Assembly (NCBI GenBank): GCA_002104895.1
Contig: MCFG01000020.1
Span: 277,120-341,119, forward strand
Reading direction: 5' to 3'
Length of the DNA: 64,000 nt
Source: Anaeromyces robustus
Taxonomy: Eukaryota > Neocallimastigomycota > Neocallimastigomycetes > Neocallimastigales > Neocallimastigaceae
In this document: positions 1 to 13,885 of the stretch, in pieces
Numbering within the stretch: the first letter of the stretch is position 1
How the letters are laid out: each line of letters begins with the position of its first letter
Position numbers and translations under genes: made by a program
Notes under the pieces: generated by a model
What the model was told of the DNA's origin: nothing
Seen by the model: the letters and a program-made list of their open reading frames with translations, nothing else
Databases searched by the model: none

Positions 1-655
1 AATATTAAACCTAAACCAAAACCTATATTAAAATCAAAATCAAAATCAAAGTTAAGAACAAAACCAATTCAAAAACCAATTCCAAAAAAATCAATAGTAT
101 CTGGTTCAAACGTAAAACCTTTGGCCAAATCAAAAGTTAATAAAATAAAACCTACAAAAACTATATCAAAAACATCATCCAATAAAGCTGTACTTTCTAA
201 AACAAATAAAAAATTAATCAGAAAGAAAGGTAATTATAAAAAAAAAATTTTTTTTTATATATTTTATATTTTTATTATATAGTAAAAAATATATAGAAAT
301 ATATAGTTTTTTAATAATACAAATTAAATTTGGTGGAATATTATTTGATTATTTTTTTTAAAAATGATATGAAATAGAATGAAAAAAAAAAAAAAAAAAA
401 AAAATTTAATTCTTAATTAGTCAATTAAAACTCATTAAATATAAAAATAAAATAATTATTACTATCTAAAATATTTATTTTATATTTAAATATATAAAAA
501 TAATATACCATAATTAATTAACCATTCTTTTATTAAAATTTTTTTCTTATGCTATTCTTTATATAAACATAAAAATTAAATATGAAAAAAAAATACAATT
601 TTTTAATTTTTAATAATTAAATTAATATTATAATTTATATAAATATAACAATTTG

Positions 656-687
<32 letters not shown>

Positions 688-1776
688 TAATAATAATAAT
701 ACACAATATAAAAAAAATAGAAATAGAAACAAATGATTCGAGTATTATTATAAATAACAGAAGTCTAAAAAAAGATATTCCACCTTTTAAAATAATACCT
801 GAATTAAAAATTAAAAATAATAATGAAATAAAAAATAATAATCTAACCAATAAATCAAAAAAATTTAATTCTAATTCATCATCTTTCATAGTTGCTGCTG
901 ATCCAAAAATATTAGACCAAAAGAATACCAATACTATTAGAAAAAGAACTATAAGTCGTAGTCGTCGTGATAGTAATATTTTCAATAGTGAACATCATAT
1001 TACCTACTTCCCTAAATCAAAAAGAAAGACTATTATAGAATATAAAATAGATATTCAATCAAAAGAAAATGTAAGTTTTTTTAAAAAAAAAATTTTTTTT
1101 TAACTAAAAATTTATAAATTTAATTAAATATTATTAAATGAGAAAAAAAAAATAATTAAAATTATATTATTAATATTAATATTAATATAAAATTATAAAT
1201 TATTAATAGATTTATTACCAATGGGTTAAGAATTTATTACCAGAATATACTCATAAATTTGTTAAATATGAACTTTGTGAAGTTATGTCTAAAAGTTTTG
1301 TATTTGAAGCACTTATTAAGGTATATATTATTAAAAATAAAATAAAAATATTTAAATTATTAGAATATATATATATATATAAACATAATATTAATATAAA
1401 AAAATTTAATAAATAAATAATATTATAATAGAAATTATCTCCAGAGTATGAAAGTAATGATTATAATCCAAGAAGAAATATTTTTAAAACATTATTACCT
1501 CTTGATAATATCAATAAATTTAATGAAGTTTTAAACTATATTCAAAAACAAATGAAAATTACTGTAGTAATTACTGCTTATGGTATGTTGAAATAAATTT
1601 ATTAATAAATGATTAAATATTAATTTTAAACAATAATAATAATATTGTTAATATTGACTTTATTATCTTTCTATATATATATATAAATAGATCTTCACTT
1701 TGGAAATTTATCTTCTATATTTATCATTATAAGGCAATTACAAAGATATGAAAATAATCACATAATTAACAATTAA
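1..1776 (+). CDS. CH-domain protein, 3' part (5' end outside window)
   Basis: Five exons can be joined in frame at GT-AG borders: <1-229, 721-1070, 1210-1320, 1432-1582 and 1691-1776 (TAA). They give about 308 visible residues. Exons 1-2 encode a Lys/Pro/Ser/Asn-rich basic region with no recognisable fold (for example KPKPKPILKSKSKSK). Exons 3-5, from about visible residue 194, read as one calponin-homology domain: WVKNLLPEYTHKFVKYELCE, then a helix around DNINKFNEVLNYIQKQ, and the diagnostic end YDLHFGNLSSIFIIIRQLQR, which matches the 'DI..GN...iL.LiW.L' signature of the family. CH domains bind actin, microtubules or signalling partners. A single C-terminal CH domain behind a disordered basic region does not fix which. 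All four intron phases agree (1,0,0,1), which supports the model. The start lies left of the window. Confidence 0.72.
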
Positions 1777-2322
1777 TAATAATCAATATATTAAATAATA
1801 ATAAAAATATATAACATTAAAAAAAAAAATTAAAATAATTAAAAATTAATATTATTATTATAAATTAGTCAATAAAAATAAAAATAAAAATAAAACAAGA
1901 AAATTAAATGATATAAATATAATAATTTATTAATAATTAAAATCATATTTATAAACACAACAATAAACTAAAAGCAAATAAATAAACAAACATACAAACA
2001 AACCAACCAACAAATATACAAAAATTTATATATAAATATAAAAAATAATTAAAATTTTATACATAATTTTATAAAAATTTTTTGTTTATATTTTAATTAA
2101 TACTCGTTATTCTAGTTTTATAAACTTATAAACAAATTAATAATAATAATTAAAAAAAAATTAGAAAAATAATTTTTTTTAATAATATATTTAATAGCAA
2201 TTTAGTAAAAACAGTTTTTTTTTTTTTTTTTTTTAGAGAAATATTAAAATTAAAAGAATTATTAAAGATATAGATTAATAAATTAATTATTTAAAATATA
2301 TTTAATAATATTAATTTAAATA

Positions 2323-2353
<31 letters not shown>

Positions 2354-4838
2354 ACATTTTATTAGTATATATAATAATTATAATACCTATATTACTATAT
2401 ATATTAGTATATTTTTATTTTTATTTTATTTCTTTTCTATTTTTTAATATTAATGATATATTAAAAAAAAAAAGAATAAATAAATTTAAAAAAATAATAA
2501 TAAAAAAAAAAATAAACAGTAAAAAAAACATTAAAAATTAAACAATAAAACAAAAAGCAAAGAAAAAAAACTAAATCAACAAACATAAATACAAATAATA
2601 AAAATAACAGCATAAAAAAATAAATTTAATAAATATATATAATATTTTAATAACTTATTTTATTATAAATATTTATTAATTTATTAAAAAAAAATAGAAA
2701 TTAAAATAAAAAAAAAGACATTAAATTATTAAAACATTTTAAAACATTTTAAATTATAAAAATATTAAATTAAAACAATATATAATATTATATATGTTTT
2801 ATTTTATAAAATAAAAATTAATAAATTCATTATAATGACAATAATAATAATAATAATAATTAAAAAATAATAATATTAATAATATTGATTATTATTATTT
2901 TTTTATATATACGCTATTAAATAAAAAAATTTTTTTTCAATAAAATCAAAAAATCAAAAAATCAAAAAATCAAAAAAATCAATGAATTTTTATTTCTTAT
3001 TTTTATTTCTTATTATATTTTGTTTTTTGTTTTATTTCTTATTTTTATTTCTTATATTTTGTTTTTTGTTTTTTGTTTTTTGTTTTTTGTTTTATATTAG
3101 TTTGTTATATTATTAATTTGATAATGATTTCATTTCTAAAGGTTTATAATGTAGATAATAGAATTAATAATATTGTTAAGGGTTATAAAAGTAGTTCTAA
3201 CAATAGAAACAATAGTATATGTAATGTCGATATTTTGGGAAATAGAAAAATTATTAACAGGTACTGTATTTATATATATATTTTTTTTTAATTGTGGAAG
3301 AGAACCTGGTTTTAATGAAATAAGTAACAATTATCCATATAGTAAGGAATGGAAATGTTTGTATAAGTGTCAGAATGAATCTGGTACATATTCAAAATCC
3401 CCATTCTTGTTACGATCTGCGACTCTATTGAATGATATTATGCCTGTTGTCTGCAAAAGATAATATATATTGTTCAATAAATTTAAAACCAACCTATCCA
3501 AGGAACGTCAATGATGATAACAACATAATAGGACAGCATAGTAGGACAAATACCGATCCTATTACTGACCCAAGTAGAACAGAATAAGATCAATTTTACT
3601 TTAATTCTATATAGAGAATTAAGGGCTAGTATGGATTTATATGTTTTTTATGTATTAATATACTACTTTATACCCTCCAGTATTATTCATTATTATCTAA
3701 AATGTTTATCTGTTTTTTTCTTATTAGAAATATCTTTTTTTTTTTTTTCTTTATTGAGTTAAAACATTTTATAATATACATGAATCATAAAAAAAACACA
3801 TAAAAAATGATGTACAAATTGCGTGTTTAAAAATTACCAAACATTTTCTTTTTTTTTTAGAAAAAAAAAATAAAGTTGAGGACAATTCATTTTAATTTTT
3901 ATTATAGGATAGATTTGATATAGAGATATAGATATTTTAATAATATATATATATATTATTTAAAGAATGAATGAAATATTTAATATATAATATATATATA
4001 AATAATAAAAATAAAAAAAATTAATAATAATTAATAAGTAATAATAATTATAAATATATATATATTTATTAAAAAATCAATAAAAAAAATAAAAAATAAA
4101 AAATTGGTAATACAATATAAAAAAAAAATTATAAAAAAAAAAGTAGAATATAAAAAAAAAATTTTTTTATTTTATAATGTTTTTATTTATTATAATTATT
4201 TATAATATGTTAATGTTAATAAATGGAATAAATATATATATATATATGTTTTTCTGTTTAATAATAATACATTATAAATATATAAATAAAAAGAAACTTT
4301 TTTTTTTGAATTATTTAATATTTATTAATGTTTTATAATAATAATAATAATAAAATATATATATATATTTTTTGTAAACTTTTTCTTTAAATATTTTTTT
4401 ATTAATTTCTAAAAACTAATATTTATTTATTTATTTATTTATTATATTATATTATATTATTTTTGAATTTTTTTTTATATTTTATATATATTATATTATA
4501 TTATATTATTTATATTATATTATATTATTTATTATTTTTTTTTTTTTTATAATAATTATTATTGTTAATATAATACTTTTTATTATTATTATTATTATTT
4601 TTATTATTATTATTAAAATAAATGGTAATAAAAATGATAATTTATTTTTTATCATTAAAAAAATAAAAAGTTAATAATATTTTATATATTAATCTTTTCA
4701 TATTTTATAATTTTTGAAAAAAAAAAAATTAAAATTAAAAATTAACTTTATTTTTTTTTCTTTCTTTCATTTTTTTTTATTATTATTTTTTGTATTTATT
4801 TATTTATTTATTTATTTAAATTTTGTTTTTATTTAATT
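1777..4838. other. Intergenic AT-rich DNA with a more complex island at about 3.1-3.7 kb
   Basis: Mostly poly-A/T and short tandem repeats: four to five units of an 8-bp AAAAAATC-like repeat at 2946-2982, and (TTTTTTG)-type repeats at 3055-3100. No gene is supported. The exception is 3170-3700, described separately. The two neighbouring genes converge here, so both 3' ends lie in this stretch. Confidence 0.6.
3173..3595 (+). pseudogene. Unrecognised coding-like relic in a higher-GC island
   Basis: This is the only part of the first intergenic region whose composition and codon-like texture resemble coding DNA. Peptide-like readings are visible on the plus strand, for example NCGREPGFNEISNNYPYSKE (about 3290-3350) and PTYPRNVNDDNNIIGQHSRT (about 3490-3550). 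They do not belong to one continuous frame, and no start or splice pattern links them to a neighbour. I do not recognise a family. An old mobile-element fragment or a decayed gene are both possible. Confidence 0.3.
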
Positions 4839-5079
4839 TTAATTAAATGGATTAAAAAGATTATTAATATTATCGGCTGGTGAAACATTTTCTTCAATAT
4901 TACTCATATCCATATTATCAAGAAGTTGTTTCATAGAATCAGTTTCTTCATCTTCACCATCATCTTCAGTATTACTAAATGTATAAGATATATCTTGACG
5001 TGAATTTTTACGTACAACTGTTGGTAAAGATAAATGATTATTATTTTCTGATGGTGAAGAATGATTACTACTATTATTC

Positions 5080-5113
<34 letters not shown>

Positions 5114-6327
5114 TTTTAGAAAGATCTGAATTAGATTTAGCATGATTAAGATTATTTGTTTGTACTCTTTTCTTTGCCCATTTTACACCTTCATTCCATA
5201 TTAATTCAAGAATTTCTGTTTTAACACCTTCAACATTAGTTGCTACATTCATATTAAAGTTAATAGTATTTTCAAAATCACTGAAATATTGTTCAAAGAA
5301 TGGATTACCCATAATTAATACTCTAAATGTATTTAATGGTATTTGAACATTATCTTCTGATGAATTAATATTATTATTATTATTATTATTATTATTTTCA
5401 GATGTTTGAGTTATTATTATTGATGGTTTTTTATCATTATTATTATTATTATCTTTAATTCCTTGAGATGATAATATAGTTTCTTTTTCTTCTGTTTCTT
5501 TTTTTATTTCCTTTTCTATATTTTCTTTATTATCTTTTTCTTTTACTTCTTCTACTTTTTCTTCTACTTTTTCTTCTTCTTTTAATTCTTTTTCTTTTTC
5601 ATTTTCATTTTCATTTTTATTTTCTTTTATTTCTTCTTCTTCATTTTCTTCTCTTTCTTTTCTTTCTCTTTCTTCTTTTTCTTTTTGTTTTTGTTCTCTT
5701 TCTTTTTGTTCTTTTTCTTTTTGTTGTTGAATTAATAATTTTGCAGTCATTGCCTTTTTTTCTTCTTTTAATTCATCTGCTAATTCAAATGCTTCTTTCA
5801 TTAAATCAGATACGGCACTTAAATGTTGATCTCCTTCCATTTTACGACAAAGGAATAATAAACTTTCACCTACTAAAATAATATCTTCACGTGAAAGATA
5901 TCCTTTATGTCCTGTATCATGTACATGGAATAACATATCTATATGACTTAAAAGTCCTCCAAATTTAATTTCACCTATACCTTCTACTATATCTTGAAAT
6001 TCTAAATAACCATGATGTTCTTTATCAAAAAATTCAAATAATCTACTTAAGAAATTAAAACCTACTAAAGCATTTCTATCTAATCTTGAACTACTAGATG
6101 ATGAAGATATACTACTTGTAGGACTTGAACTTTGACTTGAATTTTGACTTTGAATATTATTATTATTAATATTAGTATTGATACTAATAGGTTGAATTTG
6201 AGGACTTAATTTATGACTATTAATATTATTATTGGTATCTATATTATTTGTATTAATAGTTAAATTATTATTATTATTATTATTATTAGTTATAGTTGTG
6301 ATAGTATCTGTATCAGTTGAAATACTT

Positions 6328-6371
<44 letters not shown>

Positions 6372-7780
6372 TTGAAGATTATCTACTGATAGTAATGATT
6401 TATTATCTTTTTCATTTTCTTTTACTAATATATAATTTGTTTTATTAGTATTAGTGTTATTATTAATTATAGTATTAATAGATGAAGAAGTTAACATAGA
6501 TTCTTTACTTTTTTGACGTTCTAATTTTCTTTTTTCATGTTCCTTTTTCATTTCATATTTTTTAAGTTCCTTTTTATTATGACCCCAAGTAGCAATTTGT
6601 GAAATAAATACTGGGAAATTTGATAAATCCATTTTTTCATTTCCCGTGGTTTGAGCATATTCTGGTTTACCGTAAAATTGTGAAGTATAAAATTGATCAT
6701 AAAGTTTTGAAAGATCTTCATTTGTGAAAAGATGGGTATTTTTTAAATCACGTATATCTGCACGTTTTTTATAAAGTTGTATACTATGAATAACACGGAA
6801 TTGATGAGATTTTCTCATTTTTAAAATTAAATCATAAGTAACACTTTTATAATCACGTAATGAATTAATTAATAATAAATTAAATTTGGTTAATAAAATA
6901 TTTTCTTGATTAATACTTTTTGTCATAACTTGATCTTCCGATGTAGCAAAATATTCTTTAAATATATGCATAACTTCTCCATCATCTTTTGCTTTTAATA
7001 ATTGTTTTGCATTAGCTTTTAATATACCTAAACCTAATTGGAAAAGTACAGGAGGTCCTTGTAAGAAAAAGCAATCTAAAACACGAAAAGCTAATGATAA
7101 TGGGAAAGAATTAATGAAAAGTGAAAGGAACCATGGTAAACATACAATAGATAATTGAATATCATATTTTTTAAAATGTTCACTTATTATTGGCATATAT
7201 TTAAGAACTAAAGATTCAAATACTTGATTATCAATAATAACTCCTACCATGTTAACACTATAATAACCTGGTAAAAGTCGATCACATATAACAGTTAAAA
7301 GCCAAAATACTTGTTCTTCTGTCATAAATATTAATAAAACACTAGCTACAATATTCATAGCTTGACAATAACCTAATTCTGGATTATGGAAAGAATAAGC
7401 ATAAAGTACTCTTCTTAATGAATTAATACCTTCTTCTGTTTGATATGCTTTATATTCAGGTAAACTACGATTAAGATCTTTTTCAATTTCTTCAGTAGAT
7501 AAAGAAACATGTCCAGCATATTTTTCAAGAATTTTTTCATAATAACCTTGATTTAAAAATCTTAAATAAATAGAACCAGAACAAATTTCCCAAAGTTCAC
7601 CTCTTAAAACATTTGGTAAACCAATTTTAACTAATTTTACAAATGATGGAGTTCTTAATATAGTTAAATTTCTTCCATATTCTTATTTATACAAAAAAAT
7701 AAATATATTATAAATATTATTAATAAATTATAAAGTCAAAATACAAATTATTAAAATAAAATATAAATATAAACATAAAT

Positions 7781-7814
<34 letters not shown>

Positions 7815-10800
7815 AATAAAAATTATTATAATAATAATAATAAATAATAATAATTAAAAATTACAAATTAAAAATAAAATAAAAATATTATATTTACCTG
7901 AAAAATATTGTAACCAACATTTAGTTTTAGCTTTATCATTATTCCTATTTTAAATAAATTTAATATAAATATATATATTTAATAAAAATATATTATACAA
8001 TAAAAAAATAAATATAAATAGATAAAAATATTAATAACACATATAATGCAATATAATATAATACAATATAATATAATATAATATAATATAATATAATATA
8101 ATATAATATAGTATATATTATATTTCTTTAATATTCTATCTATCTATCTATCTCTTTATAAATAAATATAAATATTTAATTTTTGATATTTTTTTTTTTA
8201 CTTTTTCTTTTTGCTCTTTATATAACCAAACTTTTCACCTAAACATTTTTTAGATATTGTATTATTAATTAAAAGTTCTTCTGATGATAAATTAGAAATA
8301 AAAGCTTTTAATACTGCCATTTTTGATTTATTTCCATTTAATTGATCTTTCAATGTACTACAAATTAAATTAACTTGTTGACGAGTACAAAATAATTCAA
8401 ATGTTAATTTTATTTTATGATAAGAAGTAATAATTAAAGAAAAAATATTGTTATTAGTAGTATTTGCTTTTTCTACACGTTTTATAACAAAATATGGTAA
8501 TACAAGATATAATTCTGGTTTATTTGACGAATAAAAACAAAGGAAAGTTTTTGATAAAAAGAATTGACCAGAACTTTTAATAGATGAATTGGTTGAAATA
8601 CTTAATACTGCAAAAGAAACACATCTCTATGAAATATATTTTATTTAAATTTTAAATATATATATAAAAGAAAAATTATTATAATTATTAAATATATTTT
8701 ATTATAAAAAAACATTCTTAATATTAAATACACACACACACACATATATATATATATATGTGTGTATTCATTTAATAAGTGTTACTTTTCGATTTATCAT
8801 TTATATATATATAGCAAAAATTAACACTATATACTAATTCTTTTTTAAATAATATATAAATTATTAAAAGAAAAAATAAATAAATAAATAAATAAAAAAC
8901 TTACAAGATCTTCTTGTTTTGGTAATTTAAATAATTGTTGAAATTCAGCATTTTTACGTTGAACTTGAATATCTTTAACATCTATTGATTTTTTATTTTT
9001 ATCATTTTGAGATAAAGAAGAAGTAGAAGGGTCTCCTCTTGAATTATTATTATCACTATAAGAAAGTCCAGGAACTTGATCAACTTTTGATGTTGCCTTT
9101 AATAAACGATCCATAGTTCTTTGAGTTAATTCATCTAATAATTGATAAGTTTGTTCTCTATGGAATAAATTTGAAAAAATATACTTATAAAAATATAAAA
9201 TAAATGGAAAAAGAATAATTTTTTGATAAATTTTAAGAAATATAATATATAATTAATATATATTATAAAGAAATTTTATATAAATTTATTATTATTATTT
9301 TATTATGATATAAATATTAAATATATATATATATGTATATAAGCTTACCTCTTGTTTTTCTTTCGTTACAATACTTATACAATTATTAAATACACCACTT
9401 CTTGATGAAATTTTTGAAATAAGTTCAATATCTCTTAATGGGATAGTAATTTTTGTTTCATTTCCAAGAATAAATGAATAATAGCATACTAATATTGAAT
9501 ATTTCCAAAAATAAAACAAAAAAAATTTTTTTGGAAAAAAAAAATATTATTATTATTATTATATTAAAAAAAAAATACAATATAAAATAAATATTATAAT
9601 TTATCTAATAATTATAAAATAATCATATATATTATTTACCAAAATTTCGACTAATATACATCCATCCTTGGTTGAAAAATTGATTATCATATGAACATGA
9701 ATAGACTTTAAATAATTTTTTTTTTATGTATATATATTGAATATATATATATATATCCCATATTATAAATGTATAAACGTATTATTATTAAAAGAAAATA
9801 TTAAAAAATTATATATAATTATTAATAAAATATTTTTATAAAATATATAATAATAATAACACAATATTATATATTTTTATTAAAGAATAAATTATATATA
9901 CAAAATATATAATAAAAGAAATATATATATATAATACAGTTTAATAATTCTTCAGATTCGGGTATGTTAAATAATGTTTTAAAAACATTACTGGCATTTC
10001 TAAATTTTGAATCCGAAATTTCATGTTCATTAACTTTAATAAAAAGTATATATTGTATTTGAGAGTGATAAATAATAGAAATTATTATTATTTTAATTTA
10101 TTATTTTAATTTATTATATTTATTTATTATTTTTATTATTATTTGTCATTTGTTATTATTTTTTATTATTTATTATTTATTATTATTTAATATCATTATA
10201 ATTAATATTTTATTGTTATTATTGTTATAATTTTTGTTGTTGTTTATTTATTTATTGTTTATTTATTTATTTATTTCCATTATATTTTTGAAAACAATGT
10301 AAGTATGAAAATAATAACAATAATTTTTAGAAAACAGAAAATTTCATTAGAAATATTCATTTTTATTTATTAAAATATAAAATGAAAGAATAATAAAAGT
10401 ATATATACATATATATTACTTATTTATTTATCTATTTACCTGAAGATAATAAAAAGCCTAATTTATATAATATAAAACTTTCTTTATCATTAAAATCTTC
10501 ATATTTTTGAGCTGCTGGCATTAAATTTTCTAATATTGTTATTTCGATAATTTATTTATTTATATATATATATATAGCATAAAATAGTGTAAGAAAATAT
10601 ATATATATACATATATATATATTTTATATATATAATTATAATTATTAATTTTTTTTCAATATTCGATTAGCATAATACAATAAAAAAAGAATTTAAAAAT
10701 AAATATTATATTTATTAATGACTATTATTATTCTTTTTATTCTTTTTTTTTTTTTCTTTTTCATTTTATTATATAAAAAATTTAAAATATATTGATATTC

Positions 10801-11122
10801 TATCATTTATAATTATATATAATTATTTATATTCTATTTATATTATATTTATATTTGTTTATTCTATTAATATACCCATTAAATATTTCCAGTCTTTTTC
10901 AATTTCTTCTTTGGTGTTACCAACAGCTATAACTTGACCAAACTCAAATTGTAAAGATTTCAATATAATTCTAAAAGGAGGTTGTTTAGTATCGAAAACA
11001 TTTTGAAGAGTTTTCCAAAAAAGACCAATTTGAGCAGTTGATTTTTGTAAAACTAATAATTCATTGATTTTTAAAGTCTCCCAAGAATTAAAATTCTCAC
11101 AATTTACAGGTGAAATCCACAT
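4839..11122 (-). CDS. TBC1D8/TBC1D9-type Rab GTPase-activating protein (GRAM-GRAM-TBC-EF hand)
   Basis: Nine exons on the minus strand join in consistent phases: 11122-10876, 10529-10440, 10033-9938, 9705-9640, 9488-9349, 9183-8905, 8626-8202, 7944-7898 and 7681-4839, giving 1410 aa. The start MWISPVNCENF resembles the MWV/MWL start of animal TBC1D9. GRAM 1 lies near residues 130-230 (ELLNFYSCSYD, FNQGWMYISRNF, YYSFILGNETKI). GRAM 2 lies near 295-400 (LFKLPKQEDL, GQFFLSKTFLCFYSSNKPEL). The TBC domain from about 480 carries both catalytic fingers: Arg535 in IEKDLNRS and Gln570 in GYCQAMN. Degenerate EF-hands follow near 1010-1060 (DKEHHGYLEFQD, DTGHKGYLSRED). Family members accelerate GTP hydrolysis by Rab proteins at membranes, GRAM domains bind lipid, and the EF-hands suggest Ca2+ input. 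Fungus-specific oddities are Asn runs and a long Glu/Lys-rich coiled segment after the EF-hands. Confidence 0.93.
8043..8111 (+). repeat. (TATAA)n microsatellite in an intron
   Basis: About 13 TATAA/AATAT units within the intron between exons 7 and 8 of the TBC1D-like gene, followed by ATCT repeats at 8138-8152. Confidence 0.9.
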
Positions 11123-11668
11123 AATATTTTATTTTGAAATAAAAAAAAAAGAGTGATATAGGTAAATTGGGATATATATAAAAAAAATAAAAGAATATAT
11201 ATAATATTTTATATATATTTAATAATTTTTTTAATAAAAAAAAATGTTGATATTTGTTTATTAGGAAAATAAAAATATTGACAATAAAAAAAGTTTAAAT
11301 TAAAAATTATATTATTTTTTCTTCTTATGTTATTCCATTGAACTTTAAAAAAAAATAAATAAAATATTAAAATATTAAATAAAAGATATATTTTAAAAAA
11401 AGTTAATAATAATAATAAATATTTATTTTTCTTTTTTTATTATTTCTTAATTCTAATGTATTATATTATTCTATTAATATTATAATTCCTTTTTATAATA
11501 AAAATGGAATTGTTTTAAAATATAAAATATAAAAAAAAATAAAAAATAAAATAAAATAAAATAAAAATAAATAAATACATATATTATAAAATGTATTCGA
11601 TAATTTAATTTTAAATAAAAAAAATTTTTTTTTTTGCTTAGTATTTTGTAAATACGCCGTTTTCTTTT

Positions 11669-11755
<87 letters not shown>

Positions 11756-12339
11756 TTAAATAATTTTAAAATTATTCTTTTTTAACTTTCACCACAAAAA
11801 TATCAAAAAAAAAAAAAAAAAAAGATGTTTAATCACAATACTAATTTTTTTTAGTATTATGTTTTTGATATTTGTATTATAAATTATAATTAATTAATTA
11901 ATAATAATTATTATTATTTCTAATTATTCATAAAAATAAAAATAAAAAAATTCTTTTTTCCTATTTAATTATGACTAACGACGTTAAATGTATTTTTATT
12001 TTATTTTATATTATTTTATCTACAGAAATATCATATTAAATAAATTACTTTAAAATTTACATAATTTATTAATCGTTAATCATTATTGATAATCTTTTTT
12101 TTTTTTTTTTTTTCTTGATAATAAATTAATATGTACTAAATTACATTACTTTTATATTTATAACATTTATTAGCACCCTTTTTAATATAAGATATGTAAA
12201 AATAATCGTATATATATTTATTTTTTTCTTTCGTTGTTTTTCCTATTTTTATTTCTTTTTCTTCTCTTATCCTTCATTTATTTATTTATTTTATTTTATT
12301 TATTTATCTATTTATTTATTTATTTATTTATTTATTTTT

Positions 12340-12371
<32 letters not shown>

Positions 12372-13739
12372 ATGGAATTATTATTGTATTTAATATAATT
12401 AAATATATTATAATATATTGTAATATATGTAATCTCATTTAAATTAAATTAAAATAATTTAATCTATCATATATTATTATATAATAAATAATATGAATTA
12501 TTTAAAATAAAATTTTTTTTTCTTTAATTATTAATAAAATATATAATTATTAAATTATTATAATTTATTATTTAAATCATTATTATAAATATATTTATTT
12601 ATATTTATATTTATTTATATTTATATGTATTATTAATTTTATTATTAATTAAGTATTATTTACTAAATTGAGTAAATGTGTATCCTCCCAATAAATTTAA
12701 TTATCTTAAAAAAAAAAAAAATTTTAAAAAAAAAAAAAAAATAATTTAATTATTAAATTAAATAATATATGGAAAATTAATTAGATGATTAAATTTACAA
12801 TATATTATAAATATAAATACAATCTTTTTTTTTTATTATGATTTTGATTATGATTTTCTTGTTTTTTTATTTTTCAAAGTAAAAAATTTGTAAACCAATA
12901 ATTATAATAATAAAATAAAAAAAGGTTTTTTTTCTTTACTAAAATATATAATAATAAATGTAACTTATTACCTTTCAAATGAAAATAAAAAAGATTATAT
13001 AATTAATATATATTAGTTTTCTTAATATTAATTTTTTTTTTATTTCTTTTTATTTATTTTTTTTTTAATATTAACATTATTATATTATATATGTATTATT
13101 ATTAATTAAAAAAAGAAAAAAAAAAAAAAACAATTATGATAAATGAATAATAAAAACATTAAAAAAATTGAATAAATTAACGAAAAATAAAAATAAAAAT
13201 AATAACAAAATGAAAAGATGAAATATAAAAATTAATAATAACCTATAACAAAGAAAAAAATATGAATATTAAAATTTTTTAACATAAAATTGATGTAAAA
13301 CTAAATATAAAAAGAAAAATAAAAAGAAAAAAAAAAAAGAAAAAAAAAAAGTTTATAATATTCATTATTATAAACTTTAAATTATTTTTTTGTTTTTTTT
13401 TTTTTTTTTTTGTTTTTTCGTTGTTTTTTGTTTTAATTTGCTTTTGTTTTTCATTTATCTGTTTTTTTTTTTTTTTTTTTTGTTTTGTTTTGTTTTCTAA
13501 TTTCTGATTTTTGTGTTTTGAATTATTAACTTCTTAAAAAATAAAAATAAAAATAAAAAATATTTTTTTAACTATAAATATATATTATGTATATATTATG
13601 TGTATATAAATATTATTCTTTTATATATATTTATATATTTCTCTTTCTAAAAATTATAATTATTATTATTATTATTATTTATTATTTATTATATATAAAA
13701 ATTATAAGGAATGAGTTTTAATTAATTAATGAATTAAAA

Positions 13740-13774
<35 letters not shown>

Positions 13775-13885
13775 ATTATGAATTATTTTTATTAAGTATT
13801 ATTAATTATATATTATTATTTTAAAAAAAAAAATATTATTTATTTATTATTTAGTTATTATTTAGTTATTTATTTAGTTATTAAT
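11123..13885. other. Intergenic, low-complexity
   Basis: Holds the upstream region of the TBC-domain gene and the 3' flank of the CPSF6-like gene (both minus). Contents are (TTTA)n arrays at about 11670-11757 and 12276-12370, poly-A/poly-T tracts and AAAT-rich sequence. No conserved coding reading on either strand. Confidence 0.6.
11670..11757 (+). repeat. (TTTA)n microsatellite
   Basis: About 21 TTTA units upstream of the TBC-domain gene; a second, interrupted array lies at 12276-12370. Confidence 0.95.

Noticed and set aside
659-985. 108-codon minus frame, hydrophobic
   Set aside because: Antisense shadow of exon 2 of the CH-domain gene; that exon joins its neighbours in frame on plus.
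2941-2982. AAAAAATC repeats considered as a CRISPR-like array
   Set aside because: 8-bp units with no spacers in a eukaryotic intron/spacer context; simple tandem repeat.
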